A stretch of 57,765 nucleotides of DNA from an alpha proteobacterium SCGC AAA536-G10 (GTDB lineage: Bacteria; Pseudomonadota; Alphaproteobacteria; Puniceispirillales; Marisalimonadaceae), in the NCBI GenBank assembly GCA_000384615.1, contig ARQU01000013.1, positions 1-57,765 of the forward strand, in the 5' to 3' direction. Both the position numbers and the translations under genes were made by a program. This document shows positions 45,015 through 54,071 of the stretch, piece after piece. Below the pieces are notes generated by a model. The model saw only the letters and a list, made by a program, of their open reading frames with translations. It was not told the DNA's origin and did no database searches. Numbering within the stretch: position 1 is the first letter of the stretch; each line of letters begins with the position of its first letter.

Positions 45015-45863
45015 TTAAAAGGGAATTGTTCCTCTAATAGTTACGCGTCTTCCCTTCCTTTCCATTGGGTGATAATCCCAAATAGCTTTATGCAAAGTGC
45101 ATCTGTTATCCCAAAAGGCCATATCATTTTTATTCCATCTATATCTAATTTGAAAATCTGTTTTTTCACAATGATTAAATAAAAATTCCAATATCAATTT
45201 ACTTTCTTGTTTCGATAATCCTTCAATTCTGGTAGTAAAAAATTTATTAATATATAATGCTTTTTTCTTAGTTTCCGGATGTGTTCTCACAATTGGATGA
45301 ATAGCAGAAGGATATTTTTTTTTAGGGTCTAGCTGGTCTTGTTTTTCATACCTGTTTCTATAAAAATGTTCAGATTCATGAGAAGCTCTCAAACCATTTA
45401 AGAAATTCTGCATTGGCTTACTTAATGTATCATAGGCCATATACATATTAGAAAACATCGTGTCTCCACCATATTGTGGAAGAATATGCAATTGTAACAT
45501 CGTTCCTAATGGTGGCTCTGTGTCACATGAGACATCAGAATGAAAATCCTCAGCTCCATTAGAAATTTTACTATCTTTATGTGTATGAATTTCAAATATC
45601 TCTGGAAAACTCTTCATTTTTGGAGCTGCAGGATGAATATGAAGATCACCAAAACATTTTCCAAGTTTTATATGGTTTTCAGGAGAGATTTCTAATTGTT
45701 CTTGGAAGAATAACACTTGATACTTATGAAATGCTTCTTTTATAAAATTTTGCTCATAATCTGAAATATCTTTTGATAAATCTACGCCTGTTATAACTCC
45801 ACCAATGTTTGGAGCATATGGCTTCACATTTATTTCTTTGCTTAAATCACTAATCTCTTTCAA
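45015..45863 (-). CDS. TauD/TfdA-type dioxygenase
   Basis: The 282-aa protein has the Fe(II) facial triad motifs: His and Asp in EDFHSDVSC and a distal His in CTLHKAIWDYHP, followed by the 2-oxoglutarate-binding Arg in RRVTIRG. It belongs to the Fe(II)/2-oxoglutarate dioxygenases that oxidise sulfonates, ethers or small amines. It is the last gene of the eight-gene operon and is related to the TauD-type gene that opens it. Confidence 0.9.
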   Translation of the reverse strand: MKEISDLSKEINVKPYAPNIGGVITGVDLSKDISDYEQNFIKEAFHKYQVLFFQEQLEISPENHIKLGKCFGDLHIHPAAPKMKSFPEIFEIHTHKDSKISNGAEDFHSDVSCDTEPPLGTMLQLHILPQYGGDTMFSNMYMAYDTLSKPMQNFLNGLRASHESEHFYRNRYEKQDQLDPKKKYPSAIHPIVRTHPETKKKALYINKFFTTRIEGLSKQESKLILEFLFNHCEKTDFQIRYRWNKNDMAFWDNRCTLHKAIWDYHPMERKGRRVTIRGTIPF

Positions 45864-45931
45864 TATTAACCTCTAATTCATTAAAATTTTGTTTTCAAAT
45901 ACATAATAAAAAAAAGAATATATTAGATCTT

Positions 45932-46747
45932 TTACCAATGATTTGCAAATTCGCTTGAATGCTGAAACTTACTACTTGGAGTTGCCTCTCCTTTTGGAAT
46001 TGGTGCAATTGGGTTTAATTTGAATTCATCTCGTCCTCTTACTAATTGCCCCTCAAAATGAGGCCAAATTGATAAATCTACTTTAACATTAACAGGAGAA
46101 AATCTCATAGTAACCCCGCACCTTCGTCTTTCAGAATTATTGGCATCTGAACCATGCAATAAACCGTCATTATGAAGAGAAATTTCACCAGCTTTAAGAT
46201 TTAATGATACTACATGCTCTTTTTTAATCTGATCTATTGAAACTTCTTGATCTAATACAAGGTTACTTGCTTTATTAGTACGATGCTCAAACATACCTTT
46301 TTTATGACTTCCTTTAACTACTTTCATTGCCCCATTTTGCTCATTCGTATCATAAAGTGCTAACCACACAGTAACTGCATTTGCTGGAAATAAAGGCCAG
46401 TATTGCGCATCTTGATGCCACGGAACCACCGATCCATCTTTTGGTTCTTTGAGAAAAAATTGTCCGCCCCAAAGAAAGAAATTAGGACCTAATAAATCCT
46501 CTACATAATCCAGAATTACTGGGGTACTGCACAAATTGTAAAACTTTTTGCTGGCTTTATGCCATTGTGCGGTTTGGTTTAAATCTAATTCTTTATCTAT
46601 ACTTGTACTTAGTGAAACAAAAAAATTGTCTAAGTCATGTTTAGCTTCTTCAGAAAATACTGGTAGGGCAGTGATATATCCGTCATTTTTGTATTGTAAT
46701 TTTTCTTCGTCTGATAACCTTCTGACTTTATTGGAAATTTTAAACAT
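45932..46747 (-). CDS. Phytanoyl-CoA dioxygenase-family (PhyH) enzyme
   Basis: The 271-aa protein has the PhyH HxD at His111 and Asp113 (VPWHQDAQYWPL), a second His in DGLLHGSDANNS and the Arg of GVTMRF for 2-oxoglutarate. It is a close paralogue of the product of 47825-48640, and the two flank a MetX-like gene. The substrate is unknown; free acids, quaternary amines and osmolytes are common for this family. Confidence 0.9.
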   Translation of the reverse strand: MFKISNKVRRLSDEEKLQYKNDGYITALPVFSEEAKHDLDNFFVSLSTSIDKELDLNQTAQWHKASKKFYNLCSTPVILDYVEDLLGPNFFLWGGQFFLKEPKDGSVVPWHQDAQYWPLFPANAVTVWLALYDTNEQNGAMKVVKGSHKKGMFEHRTNKASNLVLDQEVSIDQIKKEHVVSLNLKAGEISLHNDGLLHGSDANNSERRRCGVTMRFSPVNVKVDLSIWPHFEGQLVRGRDEFKLNPIAPIPKGEATPSSKFQHSSEFANHW

Positions 46748-46769
46748 TTAATGATCCTAATTACTTAAT

Positions 46770-47798
46770 TTAAAGAATATTATCTTCCATAAAATTTTTT
46801 AACTTTGATGACCATTCAAAACTATCAACCATTGGGCCATAGTGGCCAAACTTTGTCTTAAGTTCAATAAGAGAACATTTTATATTAAGTGATTTCAAAT
46901 ACTCAATAGTTTTATAACCCTTTTCCATATTTGTTACTTTATCTGTTTTCGCTAATATTTTTAAAATTGGTACTTTAATTTGAGATGCTTTTTTAAACGC
47001 AGAAGAATTATAATTTGCTCTTCGTAAAATTATTAATGAGTTTGGGTCAAAGTAATCTGCCCAACCCTTTGCTGATGTTTCAATAAAAATATTAATTTTT
47101 TTTTGTTCATCATATTGGGTTTTTAGATAATCCCCAAAGCCATAATGGTCCAAAACACCTATTCTATATTTAATTAGAGCATTTTTAATTTCTGTATTGT
47201 CTAGATCATAAAAATTACCATTATTCCAATTTTTACAATCACTAAAAGGTTTTTCAATTAATTCAATTTTTTCCTTAGTTACATCCCATCTATCTAAAGA
47301 ACCTGCAATAGATACAACTTTGCATAAACTATCTGGAAACTCTGTAGCCCAAAGATAAACTAAATGTCCTCCAAAAGAATAACCTAATGCTGCATGTAAT
47401 CTTTTTATTTTTAGACTTTCAATAAGAAGTTTTTGAGCTTTTATTATATCTAAATTCTTGATTTTCGGGAAAGTGGAACCGTAAGGTTTATTTGTTTTTT
47501 CATTTATTGACTTAGGGCCTGTAGAACCAAAAGAAGATCCCAACATATTTGAACAAATAACAAAATATTTATTAATATCTACAGCTTTTCCTGGCCCCAT
47601 TAAATTATTGAACCATCCAACATCTTTATCCAAAGCGTGGTGATGATTTGTATATCCATGACATATTAGGATTGCGTTATCTTTTTCTTGGTTTAATTTT
47701 CCCCAAGTTTGATAAGCTATAGTTAAGTTTTTAACAACGCTTTTGTCAGATACAACAAAATTTTTATGATGAAAATATTTAGACTCTGGCATTTTCAT
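46770..47798 (-). CDS. MetX-like alpha/beta-hydrolase (homoserine O-acyltransferase fold)
   Basis: The 342-aa protein has the nucleophile elbow GYSFGG (Ser141), an acid in AKTDKVTN and a His in KFGHYGPM, as in homoserine O-acetyltransferases. It lies among dioxygenases instead of methionine genes, so a different acyl transfer or ester hydrolysis in their pathway is likely. This is inference from context. Confidence 0.8.
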   Translation of the reverse strand: MKMPESKYFHHKNFVVSDKSVVKNLTIAYQTWGKLNQEKDNAILICHGYTNHHHALDKDVGWFNNLMGPGKAVDINKYFVICSNMLGSSFGSTGPKSINEKTNKPYGSTFPKIKNLDIIKAQKLLIESLKIKRLHAALGYSFGGHLVYLWATEFPDSLCKVVSIAGSLDRWDVTKEKIELIEKPFSDCKNWNNGNFYDLDNTEIKNALIKYRIGVLDHYGFGDYLKTQYDEQKKINIFIETSAKGWADYFDPNSLIILRRANYNSSAFKKASQIKVPILKILAKTDKVTNMEKGYKTIEYLKSLNIKCSLIELKTKFGHYGPMVDSFEWSSKLKNFMEDNIL

Positions 47799-47824
47799 TT
47801 ATTTCTCTAGTCAATATGAGTACA

Positions 47825-48640
47825 TCACCATTGTTCAACGAATTCCCTTGAATATTGAAATTTTTTAATGGGTGTACCTTCACCTCTAGGAATTTCTGCC
47901 ACAGGATTATAATTAAAATCATCTACGCCTCTAGCATGCTGAATTTCAAAATGTGGCCAGACAGATAAGTCTGCCTTAACATTTACTGGAGCAAATCTCA
48001 TTGTAACACCACAACGTCTTCTATTAGAATTATTAGATTCTGAACCATGCAGTAAACCATCGTCATGAAGTGATATTTCACCAGCCTTTAAATTTAGTGA
48101 TACAATATCTTCCTGTTTAATCTGTTCAATTGAAACCTCTTGGTCCAAAACAAGATTACTCGCTTTATTAGTATGATGCTTAAACATACCTACGTTATGA
48201 CTGCCCTTAACAACTTTCATAGCAGCATTTTTTTCATCCGTGTCATATAGAGCCAACCAAACAGTCACAGACTTTGCTGGAGTTAAAGGCCAATATTGAG
48301 CATCTTGATGCCACGGGACTACTGATCCATCATTAGGCTCTTTAAGAAAAAATTGTCCACCCCATTGAAAAAAATTAGGGCCTAATAAATCTTCGACATA
48401 ATCTAGAATTACTGGGGTTCTGCATAAGTTATAAAATTTTAAACTAGCCTTGTGCCACATATTCGTTTGGTTAATATCTATGTCATTACTAAGACGTGAA
48501 CTAAGGCTAACAAACAATTCATTCAAGTCATCTTTTGCTTGGGCATCGAAAACTGGCAATCCCGTAATATAGCCATCTCTCTTGTATTGTAATTTTTCAT
48601 CTTCTGATAGCCTTCTAGCTTTTTTAGAAATTTTAAACAT
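47825..48640 (-). CDS. Phytanoyl-CoA dioxygenase-family (PhyH) enzyme, paralogue
   Basis: The 271-aa protein has the same length as the enzyme at 45932-46747 and the same motifs (VPWHQDAQYWPL, LLHGSESNNS, GVTMRF). A strong Shine-Dalgarno (ggggggagg) precedes its start. The pair arose by duplication around the MetX-like gene. Two close copies may act on related intermediates or at different levels. Confidence 0.9.
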   Translation of the reverse strand: MFKISKKARRLSEDEKLQYKRDGYITGLPVFDAQAKDDLNELFVSLSSRLSNDIDINQTNMWHKASLKFYNLCRTPVILDYVEDLLGPNFFQWGGQFFLKEPNDGSVVPWHQDAQYWPLTPAKSVTVWLALYDTDEKNAAMKVVKGSHNVGMFKHHTNKASNLVLDQEVSIEQIKQEDIVSLNLKAGEISLHDDGLLHGSESNNSNRRRCGVTMRFAPVNVKADLSVWPHFEIQHARGVDDFNYNPVAEIPRGEGTPIKKFQYSREFVEQW

Positions 48641-48669
48641 CTACCTCCCCCCTTAAAATTGATTATAAA

Positions 48670-49854
48670 TTATAATACTTCAAATAATCCTGCAGCTCCT
48701 TGGCCTCCACCTATACACATTGTGACAACAACATATTTAATTTTTCTTCTTTTTCCTTCTAGTAAAGCATGACCTACTAATCTAGCGCCACTCATTCCAT
48801 ATGGGTGACCAATTGAAATCGAGCCACCGTTCACATTTAAGTTTTCATTCGGTATACCTAATTTATCCCTGCAGTAAATTACTTGTACTGCAAAAGCTTC
48901 GTTTAATTCCCATAAACCTATATCATCCATTTTTAAATTATTTTGTTTTAATAATTTTGGAACGGCATAAACTGGACCTATTCCCATTTCATCAGGCTCA
49001 CAGCCTGCTACAGCGACACCATGACATATTCCTATTGGATTTAAATTTCTTTTTTCTGCCAACTTCATAGACATAAGAACAGATGCTGACGAGCCGTCAG
49101 ATAACTGACTAGCATTTCCAGCAGTTATGAATGAATCTTCAGCCATTACAGGTTTTAAATTTTGCAAACCAAAAATATCAGTGCTTGGCCTGTTACATTC
49201 ATCTTTAGATATTTCAACTTCTTTGTAATCTACTTTATCGTTTTCTAAATTTTTAAAAGCCTGAGTTGTCGTAACAGGAATTATTTCATCATCAAAATAA
49301 CCTTTATTTTGTGCCTCTGCAGTCCTTTGTTGGCTTTGCAATGCGTATTCGTCTTGTTGGTCTCTTCCTACTTTGTACCTTTTTGAAACGACTTCTGCTG
49401 TTTCAATCATACTCATGTATATATTGGGTTTATTACTTATTAAAAATCGATCTTGCGATTTATATTTATTTGAAAACTCATTTTGTACTAATGAAATAGA
49501 TTCAACTCCCCCACCAATGACAATATCCATCTCGTTACATGCTATTTGCTTAGCTCCTATTGCAATTGCCATAAGACCAGAGGCACATTGACGATCAACA
49601 CTCATTCCCGGAACATGACTTGGTAGTCCAGACGCGGCAGCAGACAATCTTCCTATATTGTACCCTTGTGTGCCTTGCTGAACTGCTGCTCCCATAATGA
49701 CATCTTCAACTTCGGAAGGATCTATGCCAGCCTTTACAATAGAACCATTAATTGCATAACCAGCTAAAGTTGGAGCATCAGTATCATTAAAAGTTCCCCT
49801 ATAAGCTTTTCCAATTGGTGTTCTTGCAGTTGACAAAATAACAGCTTGATCCAT
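48670..49854 (-). CDS. Acetyl-CoA acyltransferase (thiolase)
   Basis: The 394-aa protein has the thiolase Cys90 (DRQCASGLM), the His motif ([12 protein letters not shown]) and the C-terminal Cys ([11 protein letters not shown]). It breaks a beta-ketoacyl-CoA or joins two acyl-CoAs. In this operon it probably completes the degradation of a carbon chain opened by the dioxygenases. It is full length for the family. Confidence 0.9.
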   Translation of the reverse strand: MDQAVILSTARTPIGKAYRGTFNDTDAPTLAGYAINGSIVKAGIDPSEVEDVIMGAAVQQGTQGYNIGRLSAAASGLPSHVPGMSVDRQCASGLMAIAIGAKQIACNEMDIVIGGGVESISLVQNEFSNKYKSQDRFLISNKPNIYMSMIETAEVVSKRYKVGRDQQDEYALQSQQRTAEAQNKGYFDDEIIPVTTTQAFKNLENDKVDYKEVEISKDECNRPSTDIFGLQNLKPVMAEDSFITAGNASQLSDGSSASVLMSMKLAEKRNLNPIGICHGVAVAGCEPDEMGIGPVYAVPKLLKQNNLKMDDIGLWELNEAFAVQVIYCRDKLGIPNENLNVNGGSISIGHPYGMSGARLVGHALLEGKRRKIKYVVVTMCIGGGQGAAGLFEVL

Positions 49855-49884
49855 AAAACTCTCTTTTTTTAAAAGTTTATTAAA

Positions 49885-50649
49885 TTAAATATATGTTAAA
49901 TTATTTTTACCCGAAACATCTTTACCTCTCATGTGATAAATTTTTCTATCTGAATATTTACTCACATTTAATTTTGAAAAAAGGTTTTTATCTTTAACCA
50001 TTTGATGGTCAAAAATACTAGTCGTTGGCATGAATCTCATTGTAATTGCTCTTCTTGATTTAGACGATTTATTTGCTTCAGATCCATGAACTAAGTAAAC
50101 ATCATGAAGAGAAATTTGTCCTCTTTTTAAAATTAAATCAACTGCCTCAGTTTCACTAAACTCTTCTTTATCTAACTCCTGATTAAGGGTCAGGTTTTTA
50201 TTATCATTTATGTTGTGTGACTTTAGTTTTTTATCTAAGTGTGAACCTTTAATAAAACGCAAACAACCATTTTCTACATTTGAATCGTCTATAGCTAACC
50301 AGACAGTACAAGTTGCCAAAGGTCTAATTGGCCAATATTGTCCGTCTTGATGCCAAGGTGTTGCGTGACCATCAATAGCTGGCTTTGCAAAAAAACTTGA
50401 ATTCCATAGCGCAAAGTCTGGTCCTATTAATTGTTCAACATAATTTAAAATAGTTTGGTCAGAGCAGAATTCCAAAAAGCTCTCGTCATAAGATAATATT
50501 GCTGGACAGTAATTTTTAAATTCAGGGTGATTACTTAATAATCTATCATGACTTTCTTCAATTTTATTTAATATATTTTCTGGCATTTTAAAGTCTGGAA
50601 CAACAAAACCATCTTTATGATAACGATCAATTTGAATCTTAGATAACAT
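49885..50649 (-). CDS. Third PhyH-family dioxygenase
   Basis: The start at 50649 has GGAG six bases upstream; an in-frame ATG at 50667 overlaps the previous gene and lacks that site. The 254-aa protein has HxD in TPWHQDGQYWPI, His in VYLVHGSEANKS and Arg in AITMRF. It is more distant from the other two copies than they are from each other. Its operon place between thiolase and TIM-barrel suggests an early oxidation step. Confidence 0.9.
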   Translation of the reverse strand: MLSKIQIDRYHKDGFVVPDFKMPENILNKIEESHDRLLSNHPEFKNYCPAILSYDESFLEFCSDQTILNYVEQLIGPDFALWNSSFFAKPAIDGHATPWHQDGQYWPIRPLATCTVWLAIDDSNVENGCLRFIKGSHLDKKLKSHNINDNKNLTLNQELDKEEFSETEAVDLILKRGQISLHDVYLVHGSEANKSSKSRRAITMRFMPTTSIFDHQMVKDKNLFSKLNVSKYSDRKIYHMRGKDVSGKNNLTYI

Positions 50650-50663
50650 TTTTTTCTCCAATT

Positions 50664-51668
50664 TCATAAACCTAAAGTCTCATCATTTTTAACTGTTTCC
50701 CATGTCTTTTTCATCCAGTTTGTACACTCGATAGCTTGTTCAAACAGCGAATACTTACAACCCTCTCCATAATCAGTATTAGGTATGAATTCAGTCGAAA
50801 TTTGGCCTAATTTACTCTTAGGATCTTTATAATGATACATAAAAAGATTTCTTACACATTCCTTCCAAGGTTCTAAATAAGACTCTTCCCATATTTCATG
50901 ATATTCATTTTTTTTTGGTTTTTTAAAAGGATATTGGATACCTCTACCAATTGATCCATCTGGATGTTTGCCAAAAATGTTAATAGGGTTGTTAGGTATT
51001 GAAGATCTTGCGTGACAATGTTTTATCCATCCATTATTAATCCATTCTGATACAACATTACCTTTTATAAAAGGATCAATGATAAGTTCCCCTCTTTCAA
51101 TTTTTTTATCGGTATTAAATAATTTTTGTTCTTTTTTGTTATCAATTTTAAAAATCACATGACTGTGATCAAGGGTTAAATTAAACTCTACACCTTTATC
51201 TTCTATTAATTTGCCAACATTAGAAACTCTTGGAAAATCCTCACTCCACATATTCACATGTATTTCAAAACAAGGTACGACACCTAATTTCATCCCAATA
51301 TCATAAGCTTCTAAATATGCGTCTCTTACATCTAAATCACTAACAATTTTACCTTCAACATTACATGATTGAATTTGTACATTATGTACAATTGAGCCCA
51401 GATTTTTTGCAGTTTTTATATTCTTCTCTAAAAGTTCTTTATGATCTCCAATGGTGTAAAACCAACCCCCTGCCCTGATCGGAATATTATATCTTTCACT
51501 TGCTAATTTGAAATTATCTATTTCATTATCCTCAGGAGTTTTGTCAACATAATCAAATATTCCAGTCTCTTTAACCATCAAGAAGCGTTCATTTATACTT
51601 GGCATAGCATCAAAAGAAGTATGTTTTATGCCATTGGTTTGAATGCCGAATTTTAATTGATTTGTCAT
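50664..51668 (-). CDS. TIM-barrel sugar isomerase/epimerase-like protein
   Basis: The start at 51668 (MTNQLKFGIQTNGIKH) leaves a 22-bp gap to the previous gene; an earlier ATG at 51713 would overlap it. The 334-aa protein has a xylose-isomerase-like barrel, with candidate metal ligands Glu (CFEIHVNM), Asp (LTLDHSHV), His (HCHARSS) and Glu (STEFIPN). It may isomerise or cleave the product of the dioxygenases. No closer function can be read. Confidence 0.75.
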   Translation of the reverse strand: MTNQLKFGIQTNGIKHTSFDAMPSINERFLMVKETGIFDYVDKTPEDNEIDNFKLASERYNIPIRAGGWFYTIGDHKELLEKNIKTAKNLGSIVHNVQIQSCNVEGKIVSDLDVRDAYLEAYDIGMKLGVVPCFEIHVNMWSEDFPRVSNVGKLIEDKGVEFNLTLDHSHVIFKIDNKKEQKLFNTDKKIERGELIIDPFIKGNVVSEWINNGWIKHCHARSSIPNNPINIFGKHPDGSIGRGIQYPFKKPKKNEYHEIWEESYLEPWKECVRNLFMYHYKDPKSKLGQISTEFIPNTDYGEGCKYSLFEQAIECTNWMKKTWETVKNDETLGL

Positions 51669-51690
51669 AAGTCTTTTTCTGTTTAAAAAA

Positions 51691-52524
51691 TTAAAAAACA
51701 GCTTCTCCTTCAAGCATAACTCTATGCATTATTCTTAAGTGACTTACATCATAATCAGAATTAGCTTTATGCATGGTGCAACGATTATCCCAAATTACTA
51801 AATCGCCTTTTTCATAATTATGCCTGTATTGAAACTTATCTTGAAATGAAAATTCATAAATTTCATCAAGAAGTTTATCACTATCAATTTCATTAAACCC
51901 TAAGATATGATCAATCCTGTTAGGATTGATATATACGGATTTTTTATTGGACATTGGATGTGTCCTTATTAAGGGATGTTCAACAGGAGGTGTATCTTTT
52001 TCTTGTTCTTTAGTAAGTTTTACCACCTCTGAAACATTCCGCCTACTTTGCCATTTATGAACTGCACGAAGTTTTTTTATTTTAATTTTTAATTCTTGAG
52101 GCAAATCGTCATATACGGAGTAACAATTTATAAAATCAGTTCCTCCTCCATTTTCAGGAAGAATGTCAGGATAAATAAATGTTAAAGTTGCAGGTTTTTT
52201 TCTATAAGAATCATCTGTGTGCCAATGACTTGCATATACTTTAGGCTTATTTTCTCTAGTTCTATTTGAGACTACTATTACTTCTGGAATATCATCAACT
52301 GTTTCATCTTTTACAAAATATTGTTTAGGTTTCCCAAATAGCCTAGAAACGTCAGCCAACTTCGAAGGACTTAGCTTTTGGTCTTTTATGCAAACTACCA
52401 AATGATTGGTGATTGCTTTTAGTAATTCTGCCTTAGTTTCTTTACTTATTTTGTTTCTTAAATCTATACCTGTTATCTGAGCACCCATTAAATTTGATAA
52501 AGGTTTTACTTTAAACTCTACCAT
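51691..52524 (-). CDS. TauD/TfdA-type dioxygenase, first gene of the operon
   Basis: The start at 52524 has AGGGGG just upstream; an in-frame ATG at 52542 is weaker. The 277-aa protein has HxD in ASHWHTDDSY and a distal His in TMHKANSDY, with Arg in LRIMHRVM. It is a TauD-type Fe(II)/2-oxoglutarate dioxygenase. It opens the eight-gene unit, in which genes are 14-69 bp apart. Confidence 0.9.
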   Translation of the reverse strand: MVEFKVKPLSNLMGAQITGIDLRNKISKETKAELLKAITNHLVVCIKDQKLSPSKLADVSRLFGKPKQYFVKDETVDDIPEVIVVSNRTRENKPKVYASHWHTDDSYRKKPATLTFIYPDILPENGGGTDFINCYSVYDDLPQELKIKIKKLRAVHKWQSRRNVSEVVKLTKEQEKDTPPVEHPLIRTHPMSNKKSVYINPNRIDHILGFNEIDSDKLLDEIYEFSFQDKFQYRHNYEKGDLVIWDNRCTMHKANSDYDVSHLRIMHRVMLEGEAVF

Positions 52525-52657
52525 GACACCCCCTATTGCCATAAAAATTTAATATTATTTTAATGATATAAAAAAAAAATTTCAACAATTAACAGGTTAA
52601 TCTTATTTTCTTGAATATTAAAAATTATAGTTCAAAGTAAAATTTTTGGGGAAACTT

Positions 52658-53041
52658 ATGAATGATAAATTAATAAGTAAATACATTCATTTAGCTGAAA
52701 AAACTCTTTTAATATTCATTGCATTTGCAACTATATATGCAACTGTTCAAGAAATTTACGAATTAGTTAAGATCAAAAGAGTTTTATTAGCTGACTTGCT
52801 TTTATTATTTATTTATACGGAAGTATTGGGAATGGTAGCAGTTTTTTACAAAAGCAATCGAATACCTGTAACATTGCCATTATTCATTGCAATGACCGCA
52901 CTAGCCAGAATGATAATTCTTCAAGGAAAAGACCCTAGTGATTTATTATACGAAGCCGGGGCAATAGTTCTGGTAGCATTAGCATGTTTAATTATCAGGA
53001 TTAGACCACCTGAAAATTATAGAGCAAACATTGAAGAGTAA
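52658..53041 (+). CDS. PsiE-like small membrane protein
   Basis: The start at 52658 has GGGGA just upstream; a TTG at 52646 adds four residues. The 127-aa protein has four membrane helices and the PsiE features LLLLFIYTEVLGMVAVFY and PLFIAMTALARMIIL. In enterobacteria PsiE is induced by phosphate starvation. The biochemical role is unknown. Confidence 0.8.
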   Translation: MNDKLISKYIHLAEKTLLIFIAFATIYATVQEIYELVKIKRVLLADLLLLFIYTEVLGMVAVFYKSNRIPVTLPLFIAMTALARMIILQGKDPSDLLYEAGAIVLVALACLIIRIRPPENYRANIEE

Positions 53042-53095
53042 ACAATTTGGCAGTTTAATATTCATCTCTATTTATAATTGTGATATGTAAATTGT

Positions 53096-54067
53096 ATGTT
53101 AATAGATGGTTTACAATATTGTAATTGGTCACAAAAAATCTTTCAGGAATGGCGATCTTCTGATCTTACAGCTGTCCACGTTACAATTTCTTATCATGAA
53201 CAGTTTAGAGATACTGTTTCAAATTTTGAACAATGGAACACATGGTTTGAAAAATTTCCTAGTTTGATTATGCCTGCTTATTTTGCAGAGGACGTAGAAA
53301 AAGCCAAAAAACAAAATAAAACTGCTGTAATTTTTGGATTTCAGAACCCTTCACCTATTGAAGACGATATTGGCCTTGTAGAGATTCTTCACCGGCTTGG
53401 TGGAAGATTTATGCAGCTTTCTTATAATAATCAATCTTTACTAGCAACTGGTTGTTACGAAAAAAACGATCCTGGTATTACAAGAATGGGTAAAGAAGTT
53501 ATAAAAGAAATGAACAGGGTTGGAATGGTTGTTGATATGTCACATTCATCTGAAAGATCAACCTTTGAGGCTATTGAACTATCACATAGGCCAATTGTAA
53601 TAAGTCATGCAAATCCATCATTTTGGCATCCTGCCAAAAGAAATAAATCAAATGAAATTTTATCAAAATTAGCTGAAAATAATGGTATGCTGGGATTTTC
53701 ACTTTATCCACATCATTTAAATAACAGTAGTAGTTGCTTAATCGAGGATTTTTGTAAAATGATAGCTAAGACCGTTGAATTAATGGGCATAGATCATGTC
53801 GGATTTGGTTCAGATTTATGCCAAGACCAGCCTGATAGTATTGTGGAATGGATGAGAGTTGGCAAGTGGACAAAAGAAATTGATTATGGTGAAGGATCAG
53901 CATCTAACCCTGGCTTCCCTGACATGCCTGATTGGTTTAGAGACAATAGAGACTGGCATAATATACTTTCTGGACTTAAAACGATTGGATTTAACGAACA
54001 AGAAATAAATAAGATAAAGGGTGAGAATTGGTTTAATTTTTTCAAAAAATCATTCAGTACAATTTAA
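53096..54067 (+). CDS. M19-like (renal dipeptidase-type) protein missing the HxD
   Basis: The 323-aa protein has M19 landmarks: VGMVVDMSHSS, RPIVISHAN and DHVGFGSDLC. The first metal-binding motif, DGHxD in the family, reads DGLQY here, so two metal ligands are changed. It may use one metal, work on other amides or have lost peptidase activity. No signal peptide. It starts a three-gene operon with the 567-aa unknown and the DUF3726 gene. Confidence 0.75.
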   Translation: MLIDGLQYCNWSQKIFQEWRSSDLTAVHVTISYHEQFRDTVSNFEQWNTWFEKFPSLIMPAYFAEDVEKAKKQNKTAVIFGFQNPSPIEDDIGLVEILHRLGGRFMQLSYNNQSLLATGCYEKNDPGITRMGKEVIKEMNRVGMVVDMSHSSERSTFEAIELSHRPIVISHANPSFWHPAKRNKSNEILSKLAENNGMLGFSLYPHHLNNSSSCLIEDFCKMIAKTVELMGIDHVGFGSDLCQDQPDSIVEWMRVGKWTKEIDYGEGSASNPGFPDMPDWFRDNRDWHNILSGLKTIGFNEQEINKIKGENWFNFFKKSFSTI

Positions 54068-54071
54068 AAAT

